This document shows, piece after piece, positions 8,567-17,518 of a DNA stretch of 64,000 nt. The DNA is from Marinomonas polaris DSM 16579. GTDB lineage: Bacteria > Pseudomonadota > Gammaproteobacteria > Pseudomonadales > Marinomonadaceae. Positions within the stretch are counted from its first letter, which is position 1, and every line of letters begins with the position of its first letter. Where the stretch lies: assembly GCF_900129155.1 (NCBI RefSeq), contig NZ_FQVF01000009.1, positions 1 through 64,000 on the forward strand, read 5' to 3'. The position numbers and the translations under genes were made by a program. Under the pieces are notes generated by a model. That model had not been told where the DNA came from and ran no database searches. It worked only from the letters and a program-made list of their open reading frames with translations.

Positions 8567-8841
8567 GGTCTTTTTTAAAAATAGTTTGCATTTCTCAAAA
8601 AAATTTCTTGGTTTTGGTCTGTTTGATGTTTTTTAAAAAATTAATAAATAATGTTTGATTTTATTTAGTGCATTGAATTTTAAGGGAATATTCATGATTC
8701 CCACAGCCTTCTTAACGGTTTCTGTGGACAAGATTTTGTAATTCTTTTTTTGCTTTTATTTGGCGAAAAACACACCCGATTCGATGGTAATAAATGACCC
8801 AGACACTATAATGCAGCCACAAATAAGTGATGGGGTAGGTT
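8567..8841. other. Intergenic region with hairpins and flavoprotein promoter
   Basis: No gene is seen. The stretch is A+T-rich, with an inverted repeat GGGAAT-N7-ATTCCC (8684-8702) and CCACAG...CTGTGG (8701-8727). A TATAAT (8807-8812) about 30 nt before the flavoprotein GTG could be its -10 element; no convincing -35 was found. Confidence 0.4.
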
Positions 8842-10020
8842 GTGGATAAAGTTGATGTGATCGTAATTGGTGCCGGAGCGTCTGGTTTAATGTGTGCGGC
8901 AACAGCAGGCTACCGAGGTAAAAAAGTGGTGGTGTTGGATCACGCAAATAGAGCAGGTAAAAAAATTCTTATGTCTGGTGGAGGTCGTTGCAACTTTACT
9001 AACATGGATGCTGCTCCTAAACATTTTTTATCTGACAACCCACACTTCTGTATTTCTGCGCTACGTCGTTTTTCGTCGCAAGACTTTGTTGATCTAGTGG
9101 ATCGTCATGGTTTAGATTATGTGGAGAAAACTCCAGGACAATTATTTTGTGAACATTCCGCAAAAGACCTGCTTGATATATTGCTGACAGAGCTTGAATG
9201 GTCTGGGGCAGAGTTAAGGTTAAATACAAAAATTCATAATATTGATTTTCAAGACGGACAGACCGTTATTAAAACTAACCAAGGGGACTTTACTTGCGAA
9301 TCCCTCGTGGTTGCCACTGGTGGTTTGTCGATTCCAACCATGGGTGCAACAGGCTTTGGTTACGACATCGCTAAACAAGTCGGACACAATATTTTACCAA
9401 CTCGTGCTAGCTTAGTGCCTATTACGGTACAACCAGATCGTAAAGCACAACTAGCTGAATTGTCAGGTATTGCGTGCGAGATCTCCGCAACAGCAAGTGG
9501 TGTGACTTTTCAAGAGCCAATGCTGTTTACTCATCGTGGCGTAAGCGGCCCATCTATTTTGCAAATAACCAATTTTTGGCAACCGGGCGAAACACTTAAC
9601 ATTAATATCGCACCGACCTTATCTTTAGACGACTTACTCGACGTTCGCCAAAGCACTCCGAAAAAAAGCTACGAAGGCTTCTTATCAAATTTATTACCAA
9701 AGCGATTGGTAGAGCTAATCAAAGCTGAATTCCCTTGGTTAACCGAACGCAGTGCGCAAACGTCTAATGAACAAATCGACAATCTGTTCCATTATCTTGC
9801 CAACTTTGACATCGCTCCTAATGGTACCGAAGGCTATCGCACCGCAGAAGTAACTCTAGGTGGCGTAAACACCAACGAAGTATCTTCGAAAACCTTCGAA
9901 TCACAAAAGCAACCAGGGCTCTACTTTATAGGTGAAGTGCTTGATGTGACTGGCTGGCTCGGTGGTTATAATTTTCAATGGGCTTGGGCGAGCGGGTTTT
10001 GTGCAGGACAGTATGTTTGA
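8842..10020 (+). CDS. HI0933/YhiN-family FAD-dependent oxidoreductase
   Basis: The 392-residue flavoprotein starts with a Rossmann dinucleotide-binding motif GAGASG (10-15) and has the family blocks KKILMSGGGRCNFTN and, near the C-terminus, GLYFIGEVLDVTGWLGGYN. These define the HI0933 (YhiN, BaiN-like) family, whose substrates are mostly unknown. GTG 8842 is used because an upstream ATG is closed by an immediate stop and a GGGGTAGG stretch precedes it. It is a single-gene unit convergent with the permease gene. Confidence 0.9.
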   Translation: MDKVDVIVIGAGASGLMCAATAGYRGKKVVVLDHANRAGKKILMSGGGRCNFTNMDAAPKHFLSDNPHFCISALRRFSSQDFVDLVDRHGLDYVEKTPGQLFCEHSAKDLLDILLTELEWSGAELRLNTKIHNIDFQDGQTVIKTNQGDFTCESLVVATGGLSIPTMGATGFGYDIAKQVGHNILPTRASLVPITVQPDRKAQLAELSGIACEISATASGVTFQEPMLFTHRGVSGPSILQITNFWQPGETLNINIAPTLSLDDLLDVRQSTPKKSYEGFLSNLLPKRLVELIKAEFPWLTERSAQTSNEQIDNLFHYLANFDIAPNGTEGYRTAEVTLGGVNTNEVSSKTFESQKQPGLYFIGEVLDVTGWLGGYNFQWAWASGFCAGQYV

Positions 10021-10048
10021 AAAAAAAAGCCGACATTTCACTGTCGGC
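10021..10048 (-). terminator. Terminator of the sugar-acid operon
   Basis: GCCGACA/TGTCGGC (10029-10035 with 10042-10048) forms a 7-bp stem followed on the minus strand by eight T. It lies just beyond the permease stop and directly abuts the convergent flavoprotein stop. Confidence 0.8.
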
Positions 10049-10075
10049 CCTTGGATGCTTATTTAATTATATCTA

Positions 10076-11560
10076 TTAAGCTGTCTTGATTTGTGGCTTG
10101 CTTTGGCTTTTCACAAACAAGATACAGCCAGCTAATACGAGTAACGGTAGTACAGGATCGTAGATGCTGCCTAGGCTGCCGAATATTAGGTTCAGGATCA
10201 TGATAAGTGATCCACCAATAGCCCAAGCAATTGTTGTTGGAACAGTCCAGATTACCAATTGCTTTTTCACTTCAGTAACGCCCATTAAACGGTTAACAAT
10301 GTGGAATAGGCTGTCATTAAAGTAACCAGCGAACAAACTACCCATAGTTGCGGCAGACGCAGCAAACAGCATGTTAACGCCTTGCATTTCTGCTAGTACT
10401 GGCGCTGAGATAGAGGCTGCAGTAATCATCGACACCGTGCCGCTTCCTTGGATGATTCTAACTAAGGTCGCAATAATGAACGGGATCATGATTGGCGATA
10501 TAGAAAGAGCAACAATTTGGTTAGCAATTTCTGCACCTGCGCCAGATTCACGTAATACGCTGCCTAATGCACCACCTGCGCCTGTTACCAAAAGAATGAT
10601 GCCACAAGTAGATATGCCTTCTTCTAGTTTCCGGGTTGTTGTCTCTTTATCCAAATAAGGCGTTAGCGTATACACAGCAAGTAATGTACTGATTGAAAGC
10701 GCAATAATAGGATTACCAAGGAAGTTAAAAGCAACACCAACGACGCTAGTAGATAAGCCTTCCATACCAAATTGTTTCTCGGCAAGACTCATAAGCGACT
10801 TAATCAAAATTAGGACGATTGGAACCACAATCGGCATGATTGATTTAATCAGCGAAGGAAGTTCTTTTGACTCCTTAGAAGCCATGTAATCATCATGGAT
10901 TTTCTTAAGATCGTCATCAGCGGCTAAAGTTGGTGAAACTGAAAATTCAGGGAAGTGCTTTTCCAACCAGCGAGCATACAAAACAATACCGTATACACAA
11001 GGAATGGCGATTAAGAGACCAAAACCAAGCATAGAAGCCAAGTCGACATTAAAGATACTTGCTACGCCCAATGGGCCAGGTGTTGGTGGAATACAGTGAT
11101 GGGCAACAACCAAACCACCAGCAAGCGCTACTGTTAAGGTTAAGATAGAGCGATCGGATTTTTTTGCTAAAGACTTAGCAATCGGGTACAAAATTATCAG
11201 TGCGCTGTCCACAAAAACAGGAATACTGACGATGTAGCCTGTAATAGCTAAAGCCATTTCCTCTTTTTTCTTCCCTAGCCACTTGATGAAGTGATAAGCA
11301 ATTGATTCGCCAGCACCAGAGGTTTCTAAAATTGCCCCCATCATGACGCCTAAACCGATAACAATACCGATACCGCCTAATGTTCCACCAAATCCTTTAC
11401 TGATGGCTGACATGGTTTCATCAACACTCAACCCACCGATTAAACCGGCAATGCATGCTGCAATTAGCATGGCAATTAACACGTGAACTCTTGTTCTTAA
11501 TACTAAAAATATTAAAACGAATACAGCTATTATCAAGCCGATTACAGATATAGGTAGCAT
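10076..11560 (-). CDS. GntP-family permease, likely L-threonate/D-erythronate importer
   Basis: This 494-residue inner-membrane protein has roughly 12 hydrophobic segments and GntP-family blocks such as SIPVFVDSALIILYPIAK, AHHCIPPTPGP and the C-terminal AGYFNDSLFHIVNRLMG. GntP permeases co-import sugar acids with protons. Because it is the last gene of the ltnD-otnK-otnC-otnI-denD operon, its natural substrates are probably threonate or erythronate rather than gluconate; this is inference from context. A GGAA site precedes the ATG. Confidence 0.9.
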   Translation of the reverse strand: MLPISVIGLIIAVFVLIFLVLRTRVHVLIAMLIAACIAGLIGGLSVDETMSAISKGFGGTLGGIGIVIGLGVMMGAILETSGAGESIAYHFIKWLGKKKEEMALAITGYIVSIPVFVDSALIILYPIAKSLAKKSDRSILTLTVALAGGLVVAHHCIPPTPGPLGVASIFNVDLASMLGFGLLIAIPCVYGIVLYARWLEKHFPEFSVSPTLAADDDLKKIHDDYMASKESKELPSLIKSIMPIVVPIVLILIKSLMSLAEKQFGMEGLSTSVVGVAFNFLGNPIIALSISTLLAVYTLTPYLDKETTTRKLEEGISTCGIILLVTGAGGALGSVLRESGAGAEIANQIVALSISPIMIPFIIATLVRIIQGSGTVSMITAASISAPVLAEMQGVNMLFAASAATMGSLFAGYFNDSLFHIVNRLMGVTEVKKQLVIWTVPTTIAWAIGGSLIMILNLIFGSLGSIYDPVLPLLVLAGCILFVKSQSKPQIKTA

Positions 11561-11596
11561 GTTTTTATTTCCTTTATTTTTATTAGAGATTATTTT

Positions 11597-12544
11597 TTAT
11601 TTTACTGATTCTACATATTCACTAAATATCGAATTGAAGTTGCTATCTTTTATAAAGCCTAGTGATAGCTCTTTTTCGTTATTAATGGATTTTGGCCAGC
11701 TTGAAACGATTTTTTCGATCTTTGAGTCTTTTTCATAGGAAATAAAACCAAGATAAGACTCATCATATTCGCTGGAAAGGCATTCAATCATTTCTTTTGG
11801 AGATGTTTGTAAGCCCGGTAGGTTAATGGTTCTAAATCCCTCTAAACTATCTGTATTGATCTGACTGGCGTGAACAATATTTTTAATGACAGTGTTTGGG
11901 CTGGATACCCACAGGGGTAGATTTAGATCGACTGGGCAGTTGGTTTTCTCATGCTTTAAGGGTTCGCGAATGATGCCACTAACAAAAGAAGATGCCGCTT
12001 TATTCGGTGTTCCTGGGCGTATGCAAATGGTAGGTAAGCGCACAGATACAGCATCAACAAAGCCTTTTCGCGCATAGTCATTCACTAATAATTCACAGAT
12101 GGCTTTTTGAGTGCCATAAGATGAACTAGGTTGCATTGCTGTCATGTAATCGATTTTTTCTGGTAGTTGTCCGCCGAATACAGCAAGAGAACTTGAAAAA
12201 ACAAAGCGAATATTTGTGTTGGCTTCGCGGCAACGATCCAATAAAAGTTGAGTCGCTTTTAAATTAACCAACATACCAAGTTCAAAATCTTCTTCCGCAT
12301 GGCTTGATACGATTGCCGCAAGATGAAAAACATGAGTTGTTTCTTTATCAATGATCTTTTTAACTTCTTCTGCAACGGTAATATCAGCAATAATAGATTG
12401 GATTCTGTTACTTGTTATCAAACCTGGATTTAATGAAACTCTATCAACAATTTTAATACTGTTTATTGTATGGAAGTTTTCCAATAAATTTTTTAATAGT
12501 TCAGTACCTAAAAAACCAGCTCCGCCAGTAATGACAATATTCAT
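11597..12544 (-). CDS. denD: NAD-dependent epimerase/dehydratase, D-erythronate dehydrogenase
   Basis: The 315-residue extended short-chain dehydrogenase has GGAGFLG (7-13) for NAD binding and the YxxxK catalytic pair in YGTQK. DenD oxidises D-erythronate to 2-oxo-tetronate. The symbol rests on its place between otnI and the permease in a four-carbon acid operon, plus family membership, so substrate is inferred. GGAT precedes the start; spacing to neighbours is about 35 nt each side. Confidence 0.8.
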   Translation of the reverse strand: MNIVITGGAGFLGTELLKNLLENFHTINSIKIVDRVSLNPGLITSNRIQSIIADITVAEEVKKIIDKETTHVFHLAAIVSSHAEEDFELGMLVNLKATQLLLDRCREANTNIRFVFSSSLAVFGGQLPEKIDYMTAMQPSSSYGTQKAICELLVNDYARKGFVDAVSVRLPTICIRPGTPNKAASSFVSGIIREPLKHEKTNCPVDLNLPLWVSSPNTVIKNIVHASQINTDSLEGFRTINLPGLQTSPKEMIECLSSEYDESYLGFISYEKDSKIEKIVSSWPKSINNEKELSLGFIKDSNFNSIFSEYVESVK

Positions 12545-12577
12545 ATTTTTATCCTTATACTTTTTATTTTGACTTTT

Positions 12578-13354
12578 TTATAAATAAGGTTTGACCCAAG
12601 CTAAGCCACTTTCTGTGGTGTTTTTTGGATTGTATTCACAGCCAATCCAGCCCTTATATCCAGACTCGTCCAATATGTTGAATAAATGCGGATAGTTGAT
12701 TTCGCCTTCAGATGGTTCATGTCTTTTAGGGACAGAAGCAATTTGAATATGACCGGTGACATCAGCAAGATCTTGAATTAGGTGGGTTAGATCACCATCC
12801 ATAATTTGAGCGTGATAGATGTCGAGCTGTAGTTTGACGTTTGGTCGATCTACTTGTCTTATTAGCTCAGCAGCTTCTCTTTGATGAGCAATAAAATAGT
12901 TAGGAACATCACGGTTATTCAGTGGCTCAATCATGAGCTCGATACCGTGCGTAGCAAATTCGTCTGCGGCAAAGCGAATGTTATTTATGAATGTGTTGAT
13001 ATGTTCTTCACGGGTGAAGTTTTGATCAACAATGCCAGACATAGCATGTACTTTTTTGCAGTTAAGCGCTTTTGCGTAGGTTAAAGCGGTTTCTACACTT
13101 TGTTGGAATTCTTTTTCACGGCCTGGGATAGCGGCAAAGCCTCGTTCACCTGCATCCCAGTTGCCAGGAGGCATGTTAAACAAAGCCTGTTCAAATCCAT
13201 ATTGCTCTAATTTAGACGCTAAGACATCAGCGTCAAAAGCATAAGGAAATAGATATTCAACTGCTTTAAAGCCCGCATTATGTGCTCGTTCAAAGCGTTC
13301 TAAGAACGGCACATCGGTAAATAACATGGTTAGATTTGCTGCAAATTTAGCCAT
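12578..13354 (-). CDS. otnI: 2-oxo-tetronate isomerase
   Basis: A 258-residue TIM-barrel protein of the hydroxypyruvate isomerase-like group (xylose isomerase superfamily). It has conserved metal-ligand regions MIEPLNNRD, LQLDIYHAQIMDGD and GWIGCEYNP. In the known pathway OtnI converts 2-oxo-tetronate to 3-oxo-tetronate, feeding OtnK. Its ATG overlaps the otnC stop (TAATG), showing translational coupling. The N-terminal FAANLTMLFTDVPFLERF is typical of the family. Confidence 0.88.
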   Translation of the reverse strand: MAKFAANLTMLFTDVPFLERFERAHNAGFKAVEYLFPYAFDADVLASKLEQYGFEQALFNMPPGNWDAGERGFAAIPGREKEFQQSVETALTYAKALNCKKVHAMSGIVDQNFTREEHINTFINNIRFAADEFATHGIELMIEPLNNRDVPNYFIAHQREAAELIRQVDRPNVKLQLDIYHAQIMDGDLTHLIQDLADVTGHIQIASVPKRHEPSEGEINYPHLFNILDESGYKGWIGCEYNPKNTTESGLAWVKPYL

Positions 13355-13986
13355 TATTTGCCTCTCCCTTTTAGATCAGTTACTTCGTCATCGGTTAAAT
13401 AACGAGTAGGTTTGTTTGCTAATAAAAAGAACAATTTAGCGGTTTCTTCTAGCTCTTCTGCATTATCAACAGCGTCTAAAAAATCGCTGCCAGTGATGAT
13501 TGGCCCATGATTAGCTAGCAAAAATGCTCGATATTTGCCCGCCAGTTTTGCAAGGTCTTCAGCAATATGTGGGGAGCCTGGGCGATAGTAAGGGACGACC
13601 GGAAGCTCACCGACTCGCATCACGTAGTAAGGTGTAAATGCTTTGATGGCGTTACTAGGATCCAGATTTTCTAGACAAGAAAGTGCCGTTAAATAAGTAG
13701 AGTGCAAATGCACGATAGCGTTGCAGTTTGGATCTTTCTCATAAATGGCTAAATGAAAAGCCACTTCTTTAGAAGGTCGTTTACCAGATAGATGGTTACC
13801 GTCTTTATCAACGACAGACAGGTCTTCTGCAACTAAGCGACCAAAAGATGACCCCGTCGGCGTCGCTAAAAAATGACCATTAGGTAATTTCAACGATAAA
13901 TTACCGGCACCACCTGTTGCGTAGCCACGATCGAACATAGAGCGAGCTAAGTCGACCATCTGTTGTCTCAATTCAGCTTCATTCAT
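13354..13986 (-). CDS. otnC: 3-oxo-tetronate 4-phosphate decarboxylase
   Basis: This 210-residue class II aldolase/adducin-family enzyme has the zinc ligand motif HLHST, the conserved ATPTGSSFGRL phosphate-binding block and a third histidine in LANHGPI. OtnC decarboxylates 3-oxo-tetronate 4-phosphate to dihydroxyacetone phosphate and CO2. Both ends overlap neighbours through TAATG, so otnK, otnC and otnI are translated as a unit. Confidence 0.9.
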   Translation of the reverse strand: MNEAELRQQMVDLARSMFDRGYATGGAGNLSLKLPNGHFLATPTGSSFGRLVAEDLSVVDKDGNHLSGKRPSKEVAFHLAIYEKDPNCNAIVHLHSTYLTALSCLENLDPSNAIKAFTPYYVMRVGELPVVPYYRPGSPHIAEDLAKLAGKYRAFLLANHGPIITGSDFLDAVDNAEELEETAKLFFLLANKPTRYLTDDEVTDLKGRGK

Positions 13987-15239
13987 TAAAAGTACCCCTG
14001 AGCCGTGGTGAAAAAGTTCTCGTCGCCAAAATTGCCAGATTTAAGCGCCAGCGATAAATCTTGATTGATGGCTTTTACCCAAGGCACGCCAGGGGCAATT
14101 TGAGGACCGATGTGAAAGCTATCGACTTTTAGGCTTTGAGTTACAACGCCTGACGTCTCGCCACCTGCAACAATAAAATTACGTATGCCGAAATCTTGCA
14201 GCTTGATAGCCAACAAACTAAAGAGAGTCTCAACTGCTTGACTGGACGCCTCTGCACCGTATTGCTGCTGAATTGTTTTGAGTTTTTCAGCATCCGCCGT
14301 GGCATAAACGATAGGTGCCAATGACTCGTTAGCGTGGCTGACAACCCAGTCAAATAACACGTTGACGTAGTTTTCATTGCTCATGCACTGCTCAATATCA
14401 AGGGCAAAGAAAGGCGCTTTGGCTTTATAAAGCTCAACTTGCTTGTTGGTCATGACAGAGCATGAGCCTGAAAATATGATGGTTGGTGCTTTAGCTGGGT
14501 GACCTGCTTGTTTTGCTTGGGTTTGGTCTTGTAAGTGTTCTCCCCAGTTTTTTGCAATACCTGCTGCTAACCCTGAACCGCCAGTTACTAATTTCAATGA
14601 GCTAACTGCTTTGCCAATCTCATTAAGGTGTTCCGCTGTAAAAGCATCGACAACGGCGTAACGTTTTCCTTGTGCTTTTAGCTCAGCAAATTCACCAATA
14701 ATGGCGTCTGCGCCTTGCTCAATACTTTGATAATTAATCAGTCCCGTTTTGCCTTTAGATTGCGCGTCCATCAAATCCATAAGATTAGAATTAGTCATTG
14801 GAGTGACTGGGTGGTTACGCATACCTGATTCACTGAGCAACTGACCAAGCACAAAAAGATGGCCGTTAAAAACAGTGCGTCCGTTAACTGGCAGGGCAGG
14901 GCAGACAATAGTAAAGTCTTCGCCTAAGACATCCAGAAGCGCATCCGTTACTGGACCGATGTTGCCTTTAGCCGTGCTATCAAAGGTTGAGCAGTACTTA
15001 AAATAAAATTGTTTGCAGCCCTGAGCTTGAAGCCATTTCAGAGCCGCAACAGATTGTTCAATCGCTTGTTCGGTCGGGCATGAGCGCGACTTTAAACTAA
15101 CGACGACAGCGTCTGCATTTATCTCCGTATTTGCTGAAGGGATGCCGTTCACTTGAATAGTACGCATGCCATTTTCAACAAGAAAACCTGCAATATCGGT
15201 AGCACCAGTAAAGTCGTCGGCAATAACACCTAATAACAT
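13986..15239 (-). CDS. otnK: 3-oxo-tetronate kinase
   Basis: The 417-residue protein is a four-carbon acid-sugar kinase (DUF1537 family). It begins MLLGVIADDFTGATD, with the signature substrate-binding DDFTGATD at 8-15, and has the C-terminal nucleotide-binding block GGETSGVV. It phosphorylates 3-oxo-tetronate at O4. An open frame extends 20 codons further upstream into ltnD, but ATG 15239 is chosen because the family starts there and it follows the ltnD stop by one base. Confidence 0.92.
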   Translation of the reverse strand: MLLGVIADDFTGATDIAGFLVENGMRTIQVNGIPSANTEINADAVVVSLKSRSCPTEQAIEQSVAALKWLQAQGCKQFYFKYCSTFDSTAKGNIGPVTDALLDVLGEDFTIVCPALPVNGRTVFNGHLFVLGQLLSESGMRNHPVTPMTNSNLMDLMDAQSKGKTGLINYQSIEQGADAIIGEFAELKAQGKRYAVVDAFTAEHLNEIGKAVSSLKLVTGGSGLAAGIAKNWGEHLQDQTQAKQAGHPAKAPTIIFSGSCSVMTNKQVELYKAKAPFFALDIEQCMSNENYVNVLFDWVVSHANESLAPIVYATADAEKLKTIQQQYGAEASSQAVETLFSLLAIKLQDFGIRNFIVAGGETSGVVTQSLKVDSFHIGPQIAPGVPWVKAINQDLSLALKSGNFGDENFFTTAQGYF

Positions 15240-15240
15240 A

Positions 15241-16143
15241 TTACTTCTCCACGCCTGGTAAATTGATTCCATCAAAGATCTTGATAACCGCACTGTCATC
15301 TTCTTGGCCGAAACCTGCGTTACTAGCAGAAAGGAACATATTTAAAGCAGTGCTAGATAAAGGAAGAGGGAACTTAAGTTCTTTGGCGGTATCTGCAACA
15401 AGGTTTAAGTCTTTAACAAAAATATCCACCATAGATTTAGGTGAATAGTCGCCATCGACAACATGTTTCATGCGGTTTTCAAACATCCAAGAGTTGCCAG
15501 CAGCATTTGTGACAACGTCATACATAAGATCAAGCGGGATGTTTGCACGAGCAGCAAGCGCCATCGCTTCTGCACCAGCAGCAATATGTACACCAGCGAG
15601 CAGTTGATGGATGATTTTAACCGTCGCACCAAGGCCAATCTCTTCGCCAATGTTGTAGACTTTAGCCGCTGTCGCATCTAGGACAGGCTGTAGTTTCTCG
15701 AAGGCTTCTAGCGATCCGGATGCCATGACAGTCATGTCACCTGTTGCCGCTTTCGCTGCACCGCCAGACACGGGCGCATCGAGCATCAATAATTGGTATT
15801 GAGATAGTTTTTGGTGGATGGCTTTAGCATCTTCTGCGGAAATAGTCGCAGACACCATGACGGCAGTTTGTGGTTTTAGTGCGGCGGCTAAGCCGCTGTC
15901 AAAAAGTACAGCGTTTACTTGTTTTGCGTTTACAACAAGCACTAAGACAGCGTCTAATTGCTCGGCAAAATCTAAAGCGCTGCTAGAGACTGCTTTAGCT
16001 CCTGCTAGGCTTAGCTCTTCCAAGGCTTTAGGGTTTAAGTCAAAACCATAGACGTCCAATCCTGCGTTAATACAAGACTTGGCCGCGCCCATGCCCATTG
16101 AGCCTAGTCCGATCACACCGACGGATTTCGCTTTATTTGTCAT
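15241..16143 (-). CDS. ltnD: L-threonate dehydrogenase
   Basis: A 300-residue beta-hydroxyacid dehydrogenase with NAD-binding GLGSMG (12-17), the substrate-binding DAPVSGGAAKAATGDMT block and the catalytic-lysine helix around GATVKIIHQLLAG. LtnD oxidises L-threonate to 2-oxo-tetronate, which OtnI, OtnK and OtnC then convert to dihydroxyacetone phosphate. It is the first gene of the operon, divergent from a DeoR-type regulator. Having both LtnD and DenD suggests growth on two stereoisomers. Confidence 0.9.
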   Translation of the reverse strand: MTNKAKSVGVIGLGSMGMGAAKSCINAGLDVYGFDLNPKALEELSLAGAKAVSSSALDFAEQLDAVLVLVVNAKQVNAVLFDSGLAAALKPQTAVMVSATISAEDAKAIHQKLSQYQLLMLDAPVSGGAAKAATGDMTVMASGSLEAFEKLQPVLDATAAKVYNIGEEIGLGATVKIIHQLLAGVHIAAGAEAMALAARANIPLDLMYDVVTNAAGNSWMFENRMKHVVDGDYSPKSMVDIFVKDLNLVADTAKELKFPLPLSSTALNMFLSASNAGFGQEDDSAVIKIFDGINLPGVEK

Positions 16144-16424
16144 ACAATACCTACTGAATTATTGTTAGTTTATGTTCAGATTTGTGATTTTATAATTGAT
16201 GGGAATGATTAAAACGCTTTATTTCACATATTTCAACAATATTTAACACTCAGTCTGAAAGGTTTTTGTGTTTTTTGCCTATGTGCTGTGTTGCTAGTGT
16301 GATTGAGGGCGTTAAAAATAGTGCTTTCATGCAATGTATAGATACTTTTTCACATAAATTCACATGGCGGTTTTTTTTTGTTAAGCTGCAGTGGAAGTAA
16401 TTTTGCGAATTGAACGGCGGAAAG
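16144..16424. other. Divergent control region of the sugar-acid operon
   Basis: About 280 nt separate ltnD and the DeoR-type gene. The stretch is A+T-rich and contains repeated TTTCACAT(A) elements (near 16223 and 16349) that might be operator or CRP half-sites, but no clean palindrome or full promoter could be defined by eye. The regulator probably acts here. Confidence 0.4.
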
Positions 16425-17183
16425 ATGATTCCAGTAGAGCGGCAAAGAAAGATCCTGACATTATTAAAGAATCAAGAAGTAGTGAGTATTTCAGAGCTGG
16501 TTGATTTATTTAATGTGTCTCATATGACTATTCGCCGAGACATTGAAAAATTTGAGGCTATTGGCAAAGTTAGTTCAGTTTCTGGAGGCGTGCAGCTAGC
16601 AAGAAACATTCATATTGAGCTCTCGCATGATATTAAAATTACTCAGTTTGCCACTGAGAAAGAGCAAATTGGCAAGTTGGCATCGAGTATCATTGCTCCA
16701 AATATGACGATATACCTTGATGCAGGCACCACAACGTTAGAAATTGCTCACCAAATAACCCAAAGAAATGACCTGCTCATTATCACTAACGACTTTGCTA
16801 TATCGGCTTTCCTAATGGCGAATTCTGCTAACGATATTTACCATACAGGCGGAAAAATCGACCGACAGAACCAGTCTACCGTTGGATCAAAAGTGGCCGA
16901 TTTTTTATTAAGCATGAACATCGATATCGCCTTTATCTCGACTTCGTCTTGGAATTTGAAAGGGCTATCTACACCAAATGAAGATAAAGTCATTGTTAAG
17001 CATGCTATTGCCAAATCATCGAAAGCTGTCTGTCTGGTTTCCGACACCTCTAAATATGGGAAAATTGCCGCCTTTCATGCATTGGATATGGAGCGAATTG
17101 ATACCATTATTACCGACTCAGGATTGCCAGAAAGCGCGTTTAATGAATTGAGAGATAAAGGCATTGATATTTTAACTGCTTAA
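16425..17183 (+). CDS. DeoR/GlpR-family regulator of the sugar-acid operon
   Basis: The 252-residue protein has an N-terminal winged helix (VSISELVDLFNVSHMTIRRD) and a C-terminal sugar-phosphate isomerase-like sensor domain with the DAGTTTLEIA and TNDFAISAFL blocks of the DeoR family. Such repressors usually respond to a phosphorylated pathway intermediate. Divergent placement makes ltnD-gntP its likely target. The ATG 16425 (MIPVERQRKI) fits the family start; a TTG 15 nt upstream is an alternative because the GGCGGA site sits only 3 nt before the ATG. Confidence 0.88.
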   Translation: MIPVERQRKILTLLKNQEVVSISELVDLFNVSHMTIRRDIEKFEAIGKVSSVSGGVQLARNIHIELSHDIKITQFATEKEQIGKLASSIIAPNMTIYLDAGTTTLEIAHQITQRNDLLIITNDFAISAFLMANSANDIYHTGGKIDRQNQSTVGSKVADFLLSMNIDIAFISTSSWNLKGLSTPNEDKVIVKHAIAKSSKAVCLVSDTSKYGKIAAFHALDMERIDTIITDSGLPESAFNELRDKGIDILTA

Positions 17184-17286
17184 TTTTTTGGTTGCCGTTC
17201 TCTAATCAGGAAAAGAAAAATAGGAGAGGAAAGAAATACTTACATTCGAATGTCAGTATTACTTACCTCTTATCCTTGAACGCTCA

Positions 17287-17514
17287 TTACTTTATCACTT
17301 TATAAACCGCGGCAATGTCTTCATCCGTAATGTCTTCATCCGCAAAGCCTGCTTCTATCGCTTGTTTGAACGCTCCATTGGTAATCGCGGCGGTTGGCAA
17401 AGGCTGCTCAAGTTGATCGCCTAGGGCAATTGCAAGGCGCATATCTTTTTGCATGTATTTGAGCGGCAGCCGAGTGAAAGCTGCTGCCCACCGCAAGAAA
17501 CCAACTCGGCTCAT
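17287..17514 (-). pseudogene. 3' fragment of a beta-hydroxyacid dehydrogenase gene
   Basis: The last 58 or so codons match the C-terminus of the intact gene at 19564-20424 (LKHMQKDMRLAVALGDQLEQ versus LKYMQKDMRLAIALGDQLEQ, then LPTAAI...AAVYKVIK). The first 17 codons do not belong to the family. This copy also has a 15-bp tandem duplication (ATGTCTTCATCCGTA then ATGTCTTCATCCGCA) giving DEDITDEDI. The NAD-binding and catalytic parts are missing, so it is a broken duplicate. Confidence 0.85.
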
Positions 17515-17518
17515 TACA

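Noticed and set aside
8701..8727. CCACAG/CTGTGG hairpin as terminator
   Set aside because: The stem is only six pairs with a long loop, the T-rich run starts too far downstream, and no gene ends there.
16144..16424. CRP or DeoR operator upstream of ltnD
   Set aside because: TTTCACAT repeats and TGTGA half-sites are present, but none makes a full palindrome close to consensus, so no site is called.
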